Shown here: positions 8,092 through 15,503 of the stretch, piece after piece
Layout: each line of letters opens with the position of its first letter
Numbering within the stretch: position 1 is the first letter of the stretch
Assembly (NCBI GenBank): GCA_024643485.1
Contig: JAHEMU010000001.1
Span: forward strand, 1 to 27,735
Origin: Cytophagales bacterium
GTDB lineage: Bacteria; Bacteroidota; Bacteroidia; Cytophagales; Cyclobacteriaceae
Length of the DNA: 27,735 nt
Direction of reading: 5' to 3'
The notes under the pieces: model-generated
Seen by the model: only the letters and a program-made list of their open reading frames with translations
Database searches by the model: none
Told to the model about the DNA's origin: nothing
Translations under genes and position numbers: made by a program

Positions 8092-10056
8092 ATGAAAAAT
8101 TATTTTCGATACATTACTCTGATGTTTGCGGTACTTTTTACCGTAGCGATGAGTTCGTGCAATACCGGCCCCAAAAATGATAAAGGTGCTTTAGGTGGAA
8201 ATATTGCTGAAAGATCCTTTGTAGCCCCTGGTGAATTGGATGAATTTTATGCATTTGTTTCAGGTGGATTTAGCGGTCAGCTGGCCATCCATGGTTTGCC
8301 TTCTGGGCGTTTGTTTAAAGTAATTCCGGTATTTTCAGTAGACGCTGAGAAAGCATACGGATTTAACGAAGAAACTAAACCTATGTTGAACACTTCTTAC
8401 GGTCCTGTGCCTTGGGATGATGCTCACCACCCTGATTTATCACAAACCAATGGTGAAGTGGATGGAAGATGGTGTTTTATCAACGCTAACAATACACCGC
8501 GTATTGCTAGGATAAGCCTATCTACTTTTGAAACAGAAGAAATCATTGAAATCCCTAACAGTGCAGGGAATCACTCCTCTTCTTTCGTAACTGAAAATAC
8601 CGAATACATTGTTGCAGGTACTAGATTTAGCGTTCCTGTTCCTCAACGCGATATGTCGATTGATGAATACAAAGGAAATTTCAAAGGTGCTGTTTCTTTT
8701 ATTAAAGTGGACAGTGAAACGGGTCATATGAACATTAATTTCCAAATAATGCTACCTGGATTTAACTATGATTTGGCTCACCCTGGTCGTGGCGCTTCTC
8801 ATGGTTGGATGTTCTTTTCAACATATAATACCGAAGAAGCGAATACTTTATTGGAAGTGAATGCTTCACAAAATGACAAAGATTATATTGCTGCCATCAA
8901 CTGGAAAAAGGCGGAAGAATATATTGCTGCTGGTAAATTCACTGAAATGCCTGCCAACTACGCACACAATGTGTACGATGAGAGCACTCAAATGGCTACT
9001 ACCACAATGATGAAAACCGTTAAAGTGTTGAATCCAGCTGATTTACCAGGATTAGTTTATTTCTTACCTACACCGAAGTCTCCTCACGGTTGTGACGTAG
9101 ATCCTACAGGTGAATATATTATTGGGTCAGGTAAATTATCTGCATCAATTACTGCGCATTCATTTACCAAAATGTTAGCTGCTATTGAAGGACAAAAATT
9201 TGATGGTGATGCATACGGCATTCCAATTTTAAGTTATGAAGATGTTGTTGCAGGTATAGTTGAACAAGCTGGTTTAGGACCATTACACACTGAATTTGAT
9301 GGTAAAGGAAATGCATATACCACTTTCTTTATTTCTTCAGAAGTTGTTAAATGGAAAGTTGGAACTTGGGAAGTACTTGATAGAGCTCCTACCTATTATT
9401 CTGTTGGTCACTTGATGATTCCAGGTGGTAATTCAAGAAAACCTTTTGGTAAATATTTATTAGCTATGAATAAAATCACCAAAGACAGATACATACCAAC
9501 AGGACCAGAATTAGCACAATCTGCTCAGTTATATGATATTTCAGGCGATAAAATGGAATTGTTATTGGATTTCCCTACAGTTGGTGAACCTCATTATGCT
9601 GCAGGAGCTCCTGCTTCATTGATTATTCCTAACCATAAAAAATTCTACAAACTGGAGGAAAACAATCACCCATTCGCAGTTAAATCTGAGAAAGATGCAA
9701 GAGTTGAACGCGATGGTAAAAACGTACATATATATATGACTACCATTCGAAGCCACTTTGCTCCGGATAATATCGAGGGAGTTAAAGTAGGGGATAGAGT
9801 TTATTTCCACGTTACTAATCTTGAGCAAGATTTTGATGTTCCTCATGGAATAGCAATGATTGGTGCGAATACTTCAGAATTGTTAATCATGCCTGGCCAA
9901 ACAGAAACTTTTGTTTGGGAACCTAAAATGCCAGGTGTATGGCCATTCTACTGTACTGACTTCTGTTCTGCACTTCATCAAGAAATGCAAGGATACGTTC
10001 GTGTATCAGCCGCAGATTCAGATATACAGATGAAATGGACCTTAGATGGTGAGTAA
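8092..10056 (+). CDS. nosZ: Nitrous oxide reductase, clade II, predicted lipid-anchored
   Basis: Reduces N2O to N2 outside the inner membrane. The 654-residue protein has a Sec signal peptide with no twin-arginine motif, which marks clade II, and a lipobox-like AMSSC (C23). Seven His fit the CuZ site of the beta-propeller: H112 and H113 in DAHHPD, H161 in GNHSSS, H332 in PHGCDVDP, H399 in GPLHTEFD, H440 in VGHLMIPGG and H501 in GEPHYA. The C-terminal cupredoxin domain has all CuA ligands: H585 (DVPHGIAM), C621, C625, H629 and M632 in CTDFCSALHQEM. All ligands are intact, so the enzyme should be active. It follows the cytochrome and fasciclin genes and precedes the maturation genes; a hairpin with a U-tract overlaps its stop codon. 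The lipid anchor is predicted, not proven. Confidence 0.97.
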   Translation: MKNYFRYITLMFAVLFTVAMSSCNTGPKNDKGALGGNIAERSFVAPGELDEFYAFVSGGFSGQLAIHGLPSGRLFKVIPVFSVDAEKAYGFNEETKPMLNTSYGPVPWDDAHHPDLSQTNGEVDGRWCFINANNTPRIARISLSTFETEEIIEIPNSAGNHSSSFVTENTEYIVAGTRFSVPVPQRDMSIDEYKGNFKGAVSFIKVDSETGHMNINFQIMLPGFNYDLAHPGRGASHGWMFFSTYNTEEANTLLEVNASQNDKDYIAAINWKKAEEYIAAGKFTEMPANYAHNVYDESTQMATTTMMKTVKVLNPADLPGLVYFLPTPKSPHGCDVDPTGEYIIGSGKLSASITAHSFTKMLAAIEGQKFDGDAYGIPILSYEDVVAGIVEQAGLGPLHTEFDGKGNAYTTFFISSEVVKWKVGTWEVLDRAPTYYSVGHLMIPGGNSRKPFGKYLLAMNKITKDRYIPTGPELAQSAQLYDISGDKMELLLDFPTVGEPHYAAGAPASLIIPNHKKFYKLEENNHPFAVKSEKDARVERDGKNVHIYMTTIRSHFAPDNIEGVKVGDRVYFHVTNLEQDFDVPHGIAMIGANTSELLIMPGQTETFVWEPKMPGVWPFYCTDFCSALHQEMQGYVRVSAADSDIQMKWTLDGE

Positions 10057-10120
10057 ATCGTGGCTTGTTGCCGGGGATGGGAGCTTTCGGGTGACCATCC
10101 CTTTTTTACAAGCCGATTTA
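10054..10120 (+). terminator. Nested hairpin with internal U-tract between nosZ and the maturation genes
   Basis: The inner stem pairs GGGATGG (10074-10080) with CCATCCC (10095-10101) across a 14-base loop containing TTCG, and six T's follow at 10102-10107: a typical intrinsic terminator. Around it, TAAATCG (10054-10060) pairs with CGATTTA (10114-10120), and GCTTGT (10063-10068) pairs with ACAAGC (10108-10113), a 13-bp outer stem with a two-base bulge. The outer stem includes the nosZ stop codon. The operon continues 28 bases later, so this is probably a partial terminator or a 3'-end stabiliser that lets nosZ mRNA exceed that of the downstream genes. Confidence 0.75.
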
Positions 10121-10147
10121 TTCTAAATTTCAATAAAACAACAAGTC

Positions 10148-11158
10148 ATGAAAAAGTCAAAATGGATAATGCTGGTAGCCGCGATTTTACCACTGTCATT
10201 ATTCTTATTACCACTTTGGGGAATTACTCTCGAGGCTCCCCAGTATCCACAATCCATTGGTATGGAAATCTGGATAACTCATATTGAGGGAATGAACGAA
10301 AATGATCTTCAGAACATTAACCTGATGAATCATTATGTGGGGATGAAAGAGATCCCTGAACATATGCCAGAGTTTGATCTGTTTCCTTATGTAGTAATAG
10401 GTTTATCTCTATTGGGTATTGTTATAGGATTAACAGGAAAACGAAATTGGTATTTAGTGTGGTTTGGAATTGCCATTATTCTTGGAATTGCCGGGATGTA
10501 CGATTTCTATCAATGGGAATATGTATACGGCCATGATCTTAATCCGCATGCTGCAATAAAAATTCCAGGCCAAGGGTATCAACCGCCTTTAATAGGTCGA
10601 AAATTAATCTTGAATTTTACGGCAGTAAGTATGCCATTGGCAGGTGCCTATTTGTTATTTTTAAGTATGGTGTTATCAGTGGTTGCCTTTTTAATAGATA
10701 AAAAAAGCAATAAGGGCATAGTGAATGTTATTTTGATTTTGATTATTCCTATTGCCATGAGTTGCAAACCTTCCATTCAAGAAATTGCATATGGAAGTGA
10801 CGCGTGTAATTTTTGTTCGATGAATATTGTGGACAAACAACATGCCTCCCAATTAGTAACTAATAAAGGAAAAAACTATAAATTTGATGCTATTGAATGT
10901 ATGATTCATTATTTAGAAAAAAACAATGAATCAGAAATGGCTTATGTACTGGTTTCGGATTTTGCCGATCCTGGTCAATTTTTAGCTGCGAAGGAGGCGG
11001 TTTTTGTTATCGATCCTTCTTCTCCTAGTCCGATGGGAGCATCATTATCTGCTTTTAGTGCAGGTGATTTTGTGAAATCAGAGGATACTCAGGTGAAAAC
11101 ATTTGAGTGGAGTGAAGTTAAAGAAGTAGTCAAAGAAATTAGCGTGAATAATTTATAG
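10148..11158 (+). CDS. nosL: Membrane protein fused to a NosL copper-chaperone domain
   Basis: A 336-residue open frame that joins two parts. Residues 1-190 have about four membrane segments (6-24, 80-97, 101-118, 158-183) and conserved-looking MNHYVGMKE and YQWEYVYGHDLNPH stretches; similar membrane proteins accompany nosZ in this phylum. A further hydrophobic segment (191-203) leads to AMSC (C206), and then a NosL domain with the Cu(I) motif CNFCSM (C220, C223, M225) and ECMIHYL. NosL delivers copper to apo-NosZ. In most bacteria NosL is a separate lipoprotein. The GTG at 10721 (residue 192), with AAGGG just upstream, would start MNVILILIIPIAMSC, a plausible lipoprotein signal peptide, so a shorter NosL could also be made from this frame. 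The first 190 residues have no function that I can name. Confidence 0.88.
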   Translation: MKKSKWIMLVAAILPLSLFLLPLWGITLEAPQYPQSIGMEIWITHIEGMNENDLQNINLMNHYVGMKEIPEHMPEFDLFPYVVIGLSLLGIVIGLTGKRNWYLVWFGIAIILGIAGMYDFYQWEYVYGHDLNPHAAIKIPGQGYQPPLIGRKLILNFTAVSMPLAGAYLLFLSMVLSVVAFLIDKKSNKGIVNVILILIIPIAMSCKPSIQEIAYGSDACNFCSMNIVDKQHASQLVTNKGKNYKFDAIECMIHYLEKNNESEMAYVLVSDFADPGQFLAAKEAVFVIDPSSPSPMGASLSAFSAGDFVKSEDTQVKTFEWSEVKEVVKEISVNNL

Positions 11159-11166
11159 GAAAACCT

Positions 11167-12408
11167 TTGAAACGATATAAAGTACTGTTTTTTGTTTTCC
11201 AGTTATTGGTATGCACGACCGTGCATGCCAATGTACTGGATATTTGTAGCACGTGCGAAAACAAACAAATTGGTAAAGCTATTTCGCTTGCTAATGCGCA
11301 CGATACCCTTTTAGTTCAAAAAGGAGTTTATAAAGAATTTGCCTTATCTATTGATAAGCCTTTAACTCTACTGGGTGTAGGAAACCCCACCATAGATGCA
11401 GAAGGTAAAGGGGAAATTATTTCTGTAACCTCCGATTCCGTGAATATTATTGGGTTCATTATAAAGAATGTAGGGATAAGCCATACTCGGGATTTGTCTG
11501 CAGTTCATTTATATAAGGTAGATTATTTTAATTTGATTGATAATCAATTAGAAAACGTCTTTTTTGGTTTTCTGATTGAGAAATCTCATCACGGATTAAT
11601 TTCTAATAACAAGGTTCAAGGAGAAGGAAAAAAGGAGTTTTTTTCTGGTAATGGAATACATTTGTGGCATTGCTCCGACGTCATTGTCGAAAAAAATCAC
11701 CTTTCAGGTTTACGGGATGGTATTTATTTTGAATTTGTTGATGAAAGCAAGGTGAGGAACAATGTGAGTATCGGAAATATTCGATATGGCTTGCACTTTA
11801 TGTTTTCAAATAATGATACGTACTCCAATAATCGTTTTGAAAACAATGGGGCAGGAGTTGCCGTGATGTTTTCAAAATTTGTCAATATGAATGATAACCT
11901 ATTTATCAAAAATTGGGGACCAGCTTCTTATGGGTTATTATTAAAAGAAATCTACGATTCAGAAATCGTAAATAATCGCTTTCAGGAAAACACCATCGGC
12001 ATCAATATTGACGGATCATCCCGCATACATTATAAAAACAATGATTTTATTCGGAATGGCTGGGCAGTGAAAGTGACCGGAGGGTGTTATACAAATAAAT
12101 TTGAATACAATAATTTCATCTCAAATGCATTTGATGTCTCCTATAACAGTAACTTGAACGATAATTTATTTATCAACAACTATTGGAGCAATTACACCGG
12201 GTATGACATAAATAAGGATTCCTTTGGTGATATTCCATTCAGGCCTGTGAATTTGTTTTCTTATGTGGTAAATCAAACCCCTGAAACCATCATTCTTTTA
12301 AGAAGCCTATTTGTCGACATTCTAAATTTTTCCGAAAAAGTGAGTCCGGCCTTTACCCCGGATAACCTCGTGGATGAAGCCCCTTTAATGAAGAAAATAC
12401 AATGGTAA
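11167..12408 (+). CDS. nosD: NosD, beta-helix protein for NosZ copper-site maturation
   Basis: A 413-residue exported right-handed beta-helix protein of the NosD/CASH family. A signal peptide (basic start, hydrophobic about 6-18, cleavage near VHA-N) is followed by parallel beta-helix repeats from about 60 to 340, seen as recurring NxF/NxL turns such as NNRFENNG and NDFIRNG. NosD works with the NosFY transporter to supply sulfur and/or copper for the CuZ site. The start is TTG at 11167, eight bases after the NosL stop, with AGGAAA just upstream; no ATG in frame gives a signal peptide. It overlaps nosF by 7 bases. Length agrees with family members (about 400-430). CSTC at about 28-31 just after the signal peptide could bind metal, but that is speculative. 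Confidence 0.93.
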   Translation: MKRYKVLFFVFQLLVCTTVHANVLDICSTCENKQIGKAISLANAHDTLLVQKGVYKEFALSIDKPLTLLGVGNPTIDAEGKGEIISVTSDSVNIIGFIIKNVGISHTRDLSAVHLYKVDYFNLIDNQLENVFFGFLIEKSHHGLISNNKVQGEGKKEFFSGNGIHLWHCSDVIVEKNHLSGLRDGIYFEFVDESKVRNNVSIGNIRYGLHFMFSNNDTYSNNRFENNGAGVAVMFSKFVNMNDNLFIKNWGPASYGLLLKEIYDSEIVNNRFQENTIGINIDGSSRIHYKNNDFIRNGWAVKVTGGCYTNKFEYNNFISNAFDVSYNSNLNDNLFINNYWSNYTGYDINKDSFGDIPFRPVNLFSYVVNQTPETIILLRSLFVDILNFSEKVSPAFTPDNLVDEAPLMKKIQW

Positions 12409-13109
12409 CATTAAAAAATATAAATAAGTCATTCGGTTCTGTAAATGTACTGCAAAACCTTACCTTGGAAATTACTCCTGGTAAAATTGTAGCAGTATTA
12501 GGTCCAAATGGGTCTGGTAAAACGACCATGATAAAGTCGATTCTAGGAATGGTTTTGCCCGATTCTGGAGAAATTGAGGTGCTTGGACAAAAAGTTAAAA
12601 GTGAAGGAACCTACAGAAATAAGGTAAATTATTTACCTCAAATAGCTCGATTTCCGGATAATTTAAAGGTAAAGGAACTCATTCATATGATTCAGGATAT
12701 CCGAAATGTAAAAGGGAATCCGGAGGAGTTAATTACTCAATTAGGAATAGAAAAATACTTAGATAAACGCTTGGGGAACCTTTCTGGTGGAACTAGACAA
12801 AAAGTAAATCTAGTATTAACTTTTATGTTTGATGGTGAATTGTACGTGTTGGATGAGCCAACAGCAGGATTGGACCCTGTCTCATTAATTCATTTAAAGG
12901 AGATCATTCAAGTAGAAAAGAAAAAAGGTAAAACCTTGCTTATTACGTCTCACATATTGCCGCTTGTAGAGGAGATGGCGGATGAAATCGTTTTCTTGTT
13001 AGAAGGATGTATCCATTTTCATGGAACCATGCAGCAACTTAGAGAAAAGACTGGAGAATCTCAGCTCGAGCGAGCAATTGCCCACTTAATTTTAAATAAT
13101 AATGATTAA
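12402..13109 (+). CDS. nosF: NosF, ABC transporter ATPase
   Basis: A 235-residue ABC ATPase that powers the NosFY transporter in NosZ maturation. The Walker A motif GPNGSGKTT lies at about 34-42, the Q-loop is in NYLPQ, the signature is LSGGTRQK (usually LSGGMRQR), and Walker B with the D-loop is LYVLDEPTAGLDP, followed by the H-loop in ITSH. It overlaps nosD by 7 bases and nosY by 8, so the three are translationally coupled. Generic ABC ATPases look similar, but position between nosD and nosY makes NosF secure. Confidence 0.95.
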   Translation: MVTLKNINKSFGSVNVLQNLTLEITPGKIVAVLGPNGSGKTTMIKSILGMVLPDSGEIEVLGQKVKSEGTYRNKVNYLPQIARFPDNLKVKELIHMIQDIRNVKGNPEELITQLGIEKYLDKRLGNLSGGTRQKVNLVLTFMFDGELYVLDEPTAGLDPVSLIHLKEIIQVEKKKGKTLLITSHILPLVEEMADEIVFLLEGCIHFHGTMQQLREKTGESQLERAIAHLILNNND

Positions 13110-13884
13110 AATATTAAAATATAGCTTTTCTGACTTAATGAGAAGTCGTTGGAGCTATGCCTACTTTCTGTTTTATTTTCTATTAGGTATGGGATTGCTT
13201 TTTTTGAGTAATGATTTATCTAAGGCGATCATCACATTGATGAATATCGTATTGGTTTTAACGCCACTTATAGGAACAGTTTTCGGTGTGATGTATTTCT
13301 ATTCCGCAAGGGAGTTTACGGAGTTATTATTGGCCCAACCAATTAAAAGGAAGCATATATTCTTAGGGCAATATTTAGGAATCTCATCGAGCTTATCGCT
13401 TAGTTTGATCCTTGGCTTAGGTATTCCATTTCTAATATATGGAATTGGAGGTAGTGGGCAGTCAGTTAATTTTCTGTTATTATTAATGGCAGGGGTTTTT
13501 CTGACCTTTATCTTTGTGGCTTTAAGCGTAAACATAACGCTTCGACATGAAAATAAAATTAAGGGATTTGGCTATGCCATCCTCACATGGCTTTTATTGG
13601 CAGTGATTTATGATGGGTTATTCTTAATCGGATTACTCATGTTTAATGAATATCCTTTAGACTCATTTACTCTTTTGGCAAGTGTGTTAAACCCGATTGA
13701 TTTATCAAGAATTTTAATTCTGTTAAAACTGGATATTTCAGCGTTGTTGGGCTATACTGGCGCGATTTTTAGAAATTTTTTCGGAACAGATTATGGAATG
13801 ATTGTTTCTTTAGGGGTATTGTGTATGTGGGTAATTGTTCCGGTAGGATTATTACTAAGAACCGCTAAGAAAAAGGATTTTTAA
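13102..13884 (+). CDS. nosY: NosY, ABC transporter permease
   Basis: A 260-residue permease with about six membrane segments, seen as hydrophobic runs at about 17-35, 44-66, 90-112, 118-140, 150-177 and 232-252. The YFYSAREFTELLLAQPIKR segment before the third run is characteristic of NosY-type permeases. With NosF it makes the transporter that works with NosD in building the copper sites of NosZ. It is the last gene of the operon. Its TAA stop touches the stop codon of the convergent lipoprotein gene, and no terminator hairpin lies between them. Confidence 0.93.
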   Translation: MIKILKYSFSDLMRSRWSYAYFLFYFLLGMGLLFLSNDLSKAIITLMNIVLVLTPLIGTVFGVMYFYSAREFTELLLAQPIKRKHIFLGQYLGISSSLSLSLILGLGIPFLIYGIGGSGQSVNFLLLLMAGVFLTFIFVALSVNITLRHENKIKGFGYAILTWLLLAVIYDGLFLIGLLMFNEYPLDSFTLLASVLNPIDLSRILILLKLDISALLGYTGAIFRNFFGTDYGMIVSLGVLCMWVIVPVGLLLRTAKKKDF

Positions 13885-14238
13885 TTATTTACGTGACCAG
13901 ATTAGGGTAGGTTTACTTGAATTTGCTTCAAAATCTGGACACGTATTTAGACCAGCTAATCCGCCAAATTCACATATGATGGCACCTTCACAATTGTAAA
14001 CAACTACCATACCGTCATAGCAATTAACACAATCGTTAATCATAAAAACAACATCATTGTGATAAGTTAATTTCCAGATTTTCACACCGGATATAGTGTT
14101 TTTATATCCATTTATTTTTTCTTGTAGCCAATTCTTCGAGTCAGAATTTTCAGTGGATGTTGGACAAAGTTCCGAAACAAAGTCGGGGGTGCAGGAAATG
14201 CCAATTGAGACAAGCAGAATGAAAATAAATGGTTTCAT
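13885..14238 (-). CDS. Small Cys-rich lipoprotein (DUF6970-like)
   Basis: A 117-residue predicted lipoprotein. The signal peptide ends in IGISC (C16). The mature part has a helical W-x-x-x-I segment (WLQEKINGYKN), an IWKLTYHNDVVFMI strand, and then a Cys-rich end with CVNCYDG, VYNCEGAIICEFGG and NTCPDF. That ending, with an xCxxCYD turn, a GxxIC strand, a GG loop and CPDF, resembles the small lipoprotein family called DUF6970, found in this phylum. Function is unknown; the Cys pairs suggest disulfides in the cell envelope. It lies 61 bases downstream of the EamA gene on the same strand and converges with nosY with no gap. A role with N2O respiration is not supported beyond proximity. Confidence 0.78.
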   Translation of the reverse strand: MKPFIFILLVSIGISCTPDFVSELCPTSTENSDSKNWLQEKINGYKNTISGVKIWKLTYHNDVVFMINDCVNCYDGMVVVYNCEGAIICEFGGLAGLNTCPDFEANSSKPTLIWSRK

Positions 14239-14299
14239 AATTATAGGTGTTATAATTAATAGACACGTATTGTTAGATTTTAGTTGTAATAGAGTTTGT

Positions 14300-15187
14300 T
14301 TAAATGCGTTTTTTTCCTCTGTTAATTACATAAACACTGCTTAATACGGTAGCAAATCCTGCTATATGAACAACATTAATTGACTCCCCATCCAGAAGTC
14401 CCCAAATGATGGCTACTACAGGAATTAAATAGGTTACAATACTTGTAAATACTGGGTCGGTGATTTGAACCAAGTGGTTAAATAAGATCAAGGCAATTGA
14501 GGTACCCATAACTCCTAGTAAAGAAATATATCCTAATCCTACCCAAGCGCCAGGGGTCGTTTGAAGTTTCATGATAACGGGTGTAAATCCAACGATATAG
14601 ACTAATGCAATTGGAAGGACAATTAATAAAGAAAGGGAAGTGATTTTTACTGCAGGTAAATCACTCAAATTGAATTTGATTAAATTTACATTAAAACCAT
14701 AGCAGATGGTGGCAACGACAATGAAGAAAGCATAGTAATTAACATCGCCAAATCCGTTTTTTCCATTTAAAATAAGGAAAACACATCCGATAAAACCAAG
14801 AGCTAAACCAGCAATTACTCCTCGATTCGTAGATTGTTTAAAAATGATTACCCCAATTAGTAAAACAAATAACGGTGTTAGCGCATTTAATATTCCAGCC
14901 AATGCACTAGAGATTTGTGTTTGAGCGGTAGCAAATAAGAAAGCTGGGATAAAGCTTCCAACCATTCCCACGCTCAATAACCATTTAAAGTTTTTTTTGT
15001 TAATTCTTTTTATTGCAGGGATAGAAAAAGGAGTTAAGAAAATCGCAGCAGACAATATTCTCAGCGAGCCGACTTCATCAGGTGAAAATACTTCAAGGCC
15101 TCTTTTCATTAATATAAATGAACTACCCCAAATGATACTGAGAATTGCCAAAATTCCCCAAGCATAACGTTGGCTATTTTTATCCAT
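14300..15187 (-). CDS. EamA/DMT family transporter
   Basis: A 295-residue inner-membrane protein with about ten hydrophobic segments in two EamA repeats, starting with WGILAILSIIWGSSFILMKRG and IIWGSSF, a hallmark of the drug/metabolite transporter family. The second half repeats the fold (about 150-285) and ends in a basic tail. Members export amino acids, nucleobases or other small molecules; the substrate cannot be told. The -7 element at 15192 lies only four bases before the ATG, so the message may be leaderless, or translation may begin at a later Met. Confidence 0.9.
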   Translation of the reverse strand: MDKNSQRYAWGILAILSIIWGSSFILMKRGLEVFSPDEVGSLRILSAAIFLTPFSIPAIKRINKKNFKWLLSVGMVGSFIPAFLFATAQTQISSALAGILNALTPLFVLLIGVIIFKQSTNRGVIAGLALGFIGCVFLILNGKNGFGDVNYYAFFIVVATICYGFNVNLIKFNLSDLPAVKITSLSLLIVLPIALVYIVGFTPVIMKLQTTPGAWVGLGYISLLGVMGTSIALILFNHLVQITDPVFTSIVTYLIPVVAIIWGLLDGESINVVHIAGFATVLSSVYVINRGKKRI

Positions 15188-15191
15188 TCGA

Positions 15192-15199
15192 CAAATATA
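15192..15199 (-). promoter_or_regulatory. -7 promoter element for EamA gene
   Basis: On the minus strand this is TATATTTG, an exact TAnnTTTG match. The EamA ATG begins four bases downstream, so the start of transcription would fall at or next to the start codon. No clear -33 TTG is present. Confidence 0.45.
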
Positions 15200-15349
15200 G
15201 ATAAAGGTTAAATGAGAGAGTTACCTGGGGTATTATTTCTTTTTAAAAGGTTTAGAAAACTGAATACCAATGCAAGATTTTAGATGAAATGAAAGAAAAA
15301 GTCGAATTGAAGAAAATTTTGTTATATATTAAATATAAGATTAAATATA

Positions 15350-15385
15350 ATTAAATGAATAATTATTGATCATTATTCATTTAAT
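15350..15385. repeat. Perfect 14-bp AT-rich inverted repeat
   Basis: ATTAAATGAATAAT (15350-15363) is perfectly repeated in inverse as ATTATTCATTTAAT (15372-15385), with an 8-base spacer TATTGATC. The right arm can also pair with a second upstream copy: AAGATTAAAT (15337-15346) matches ATTTAATCTT (15379-15388) over 10 bp. It lies 84 bases before the kinase -7 element. No U-run follows, so it is not an obvious terminator. Confidence 0.7.
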
Positions 15386-15468
15386 CTTTAAAAATGTTGC
15401 TTTATCGAGAATATTAAATCATGTGAGGAATTGAATTGTATCGAGGATTTTGGATGTAAAAACTATTG

Positions 15469-15476
15469 TACTTTTG
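15469..15476 (+). promoter_or_regulatory. -7 promoter element for histidine kinase gene
   Basis: TACTTTTG matches TAnnTTTG exactly and lies 27 bases before the ATG. A TTG occurs 16 bases upstream, shorter than the usual 19-21 base spacing, so the -33 assignment is uncertain. Confidence 0.5.
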
Positions 15477-15503
15477 TGGCGTGTTTAGTCAAGTTGAGAA
15501 GGG

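Larger units (their letters stand above)
15188..15503. other. Long AT-rich intergenic region between divergent EamA and histidine kinase genes
   Basis: About 316 bases without a gene. It holds the EamA promoter near its left end, the 14-bp inverted repeat at 15350-15385, and the kinase promoter near 15469. The rest is AT-rich with no open frame that looks coding and no RNA gene that I can recognise. Confidence 0.7.

Noticed and set aside
10060..10287. 75-codon open frame over the nosZ-nosL junction
   Set aside because: It crosses the nested hairpin and overlaps the membrane-NosL gene in another frame; its composition is not protein-like.
14240..14256. ATTATA-GGTGT-TATAAT palindrome before the small lipoprotein gene
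   Set aside because: A six-base AT-only palindrome is expected by chance in DNA of this composition, and no promoter context supports it.
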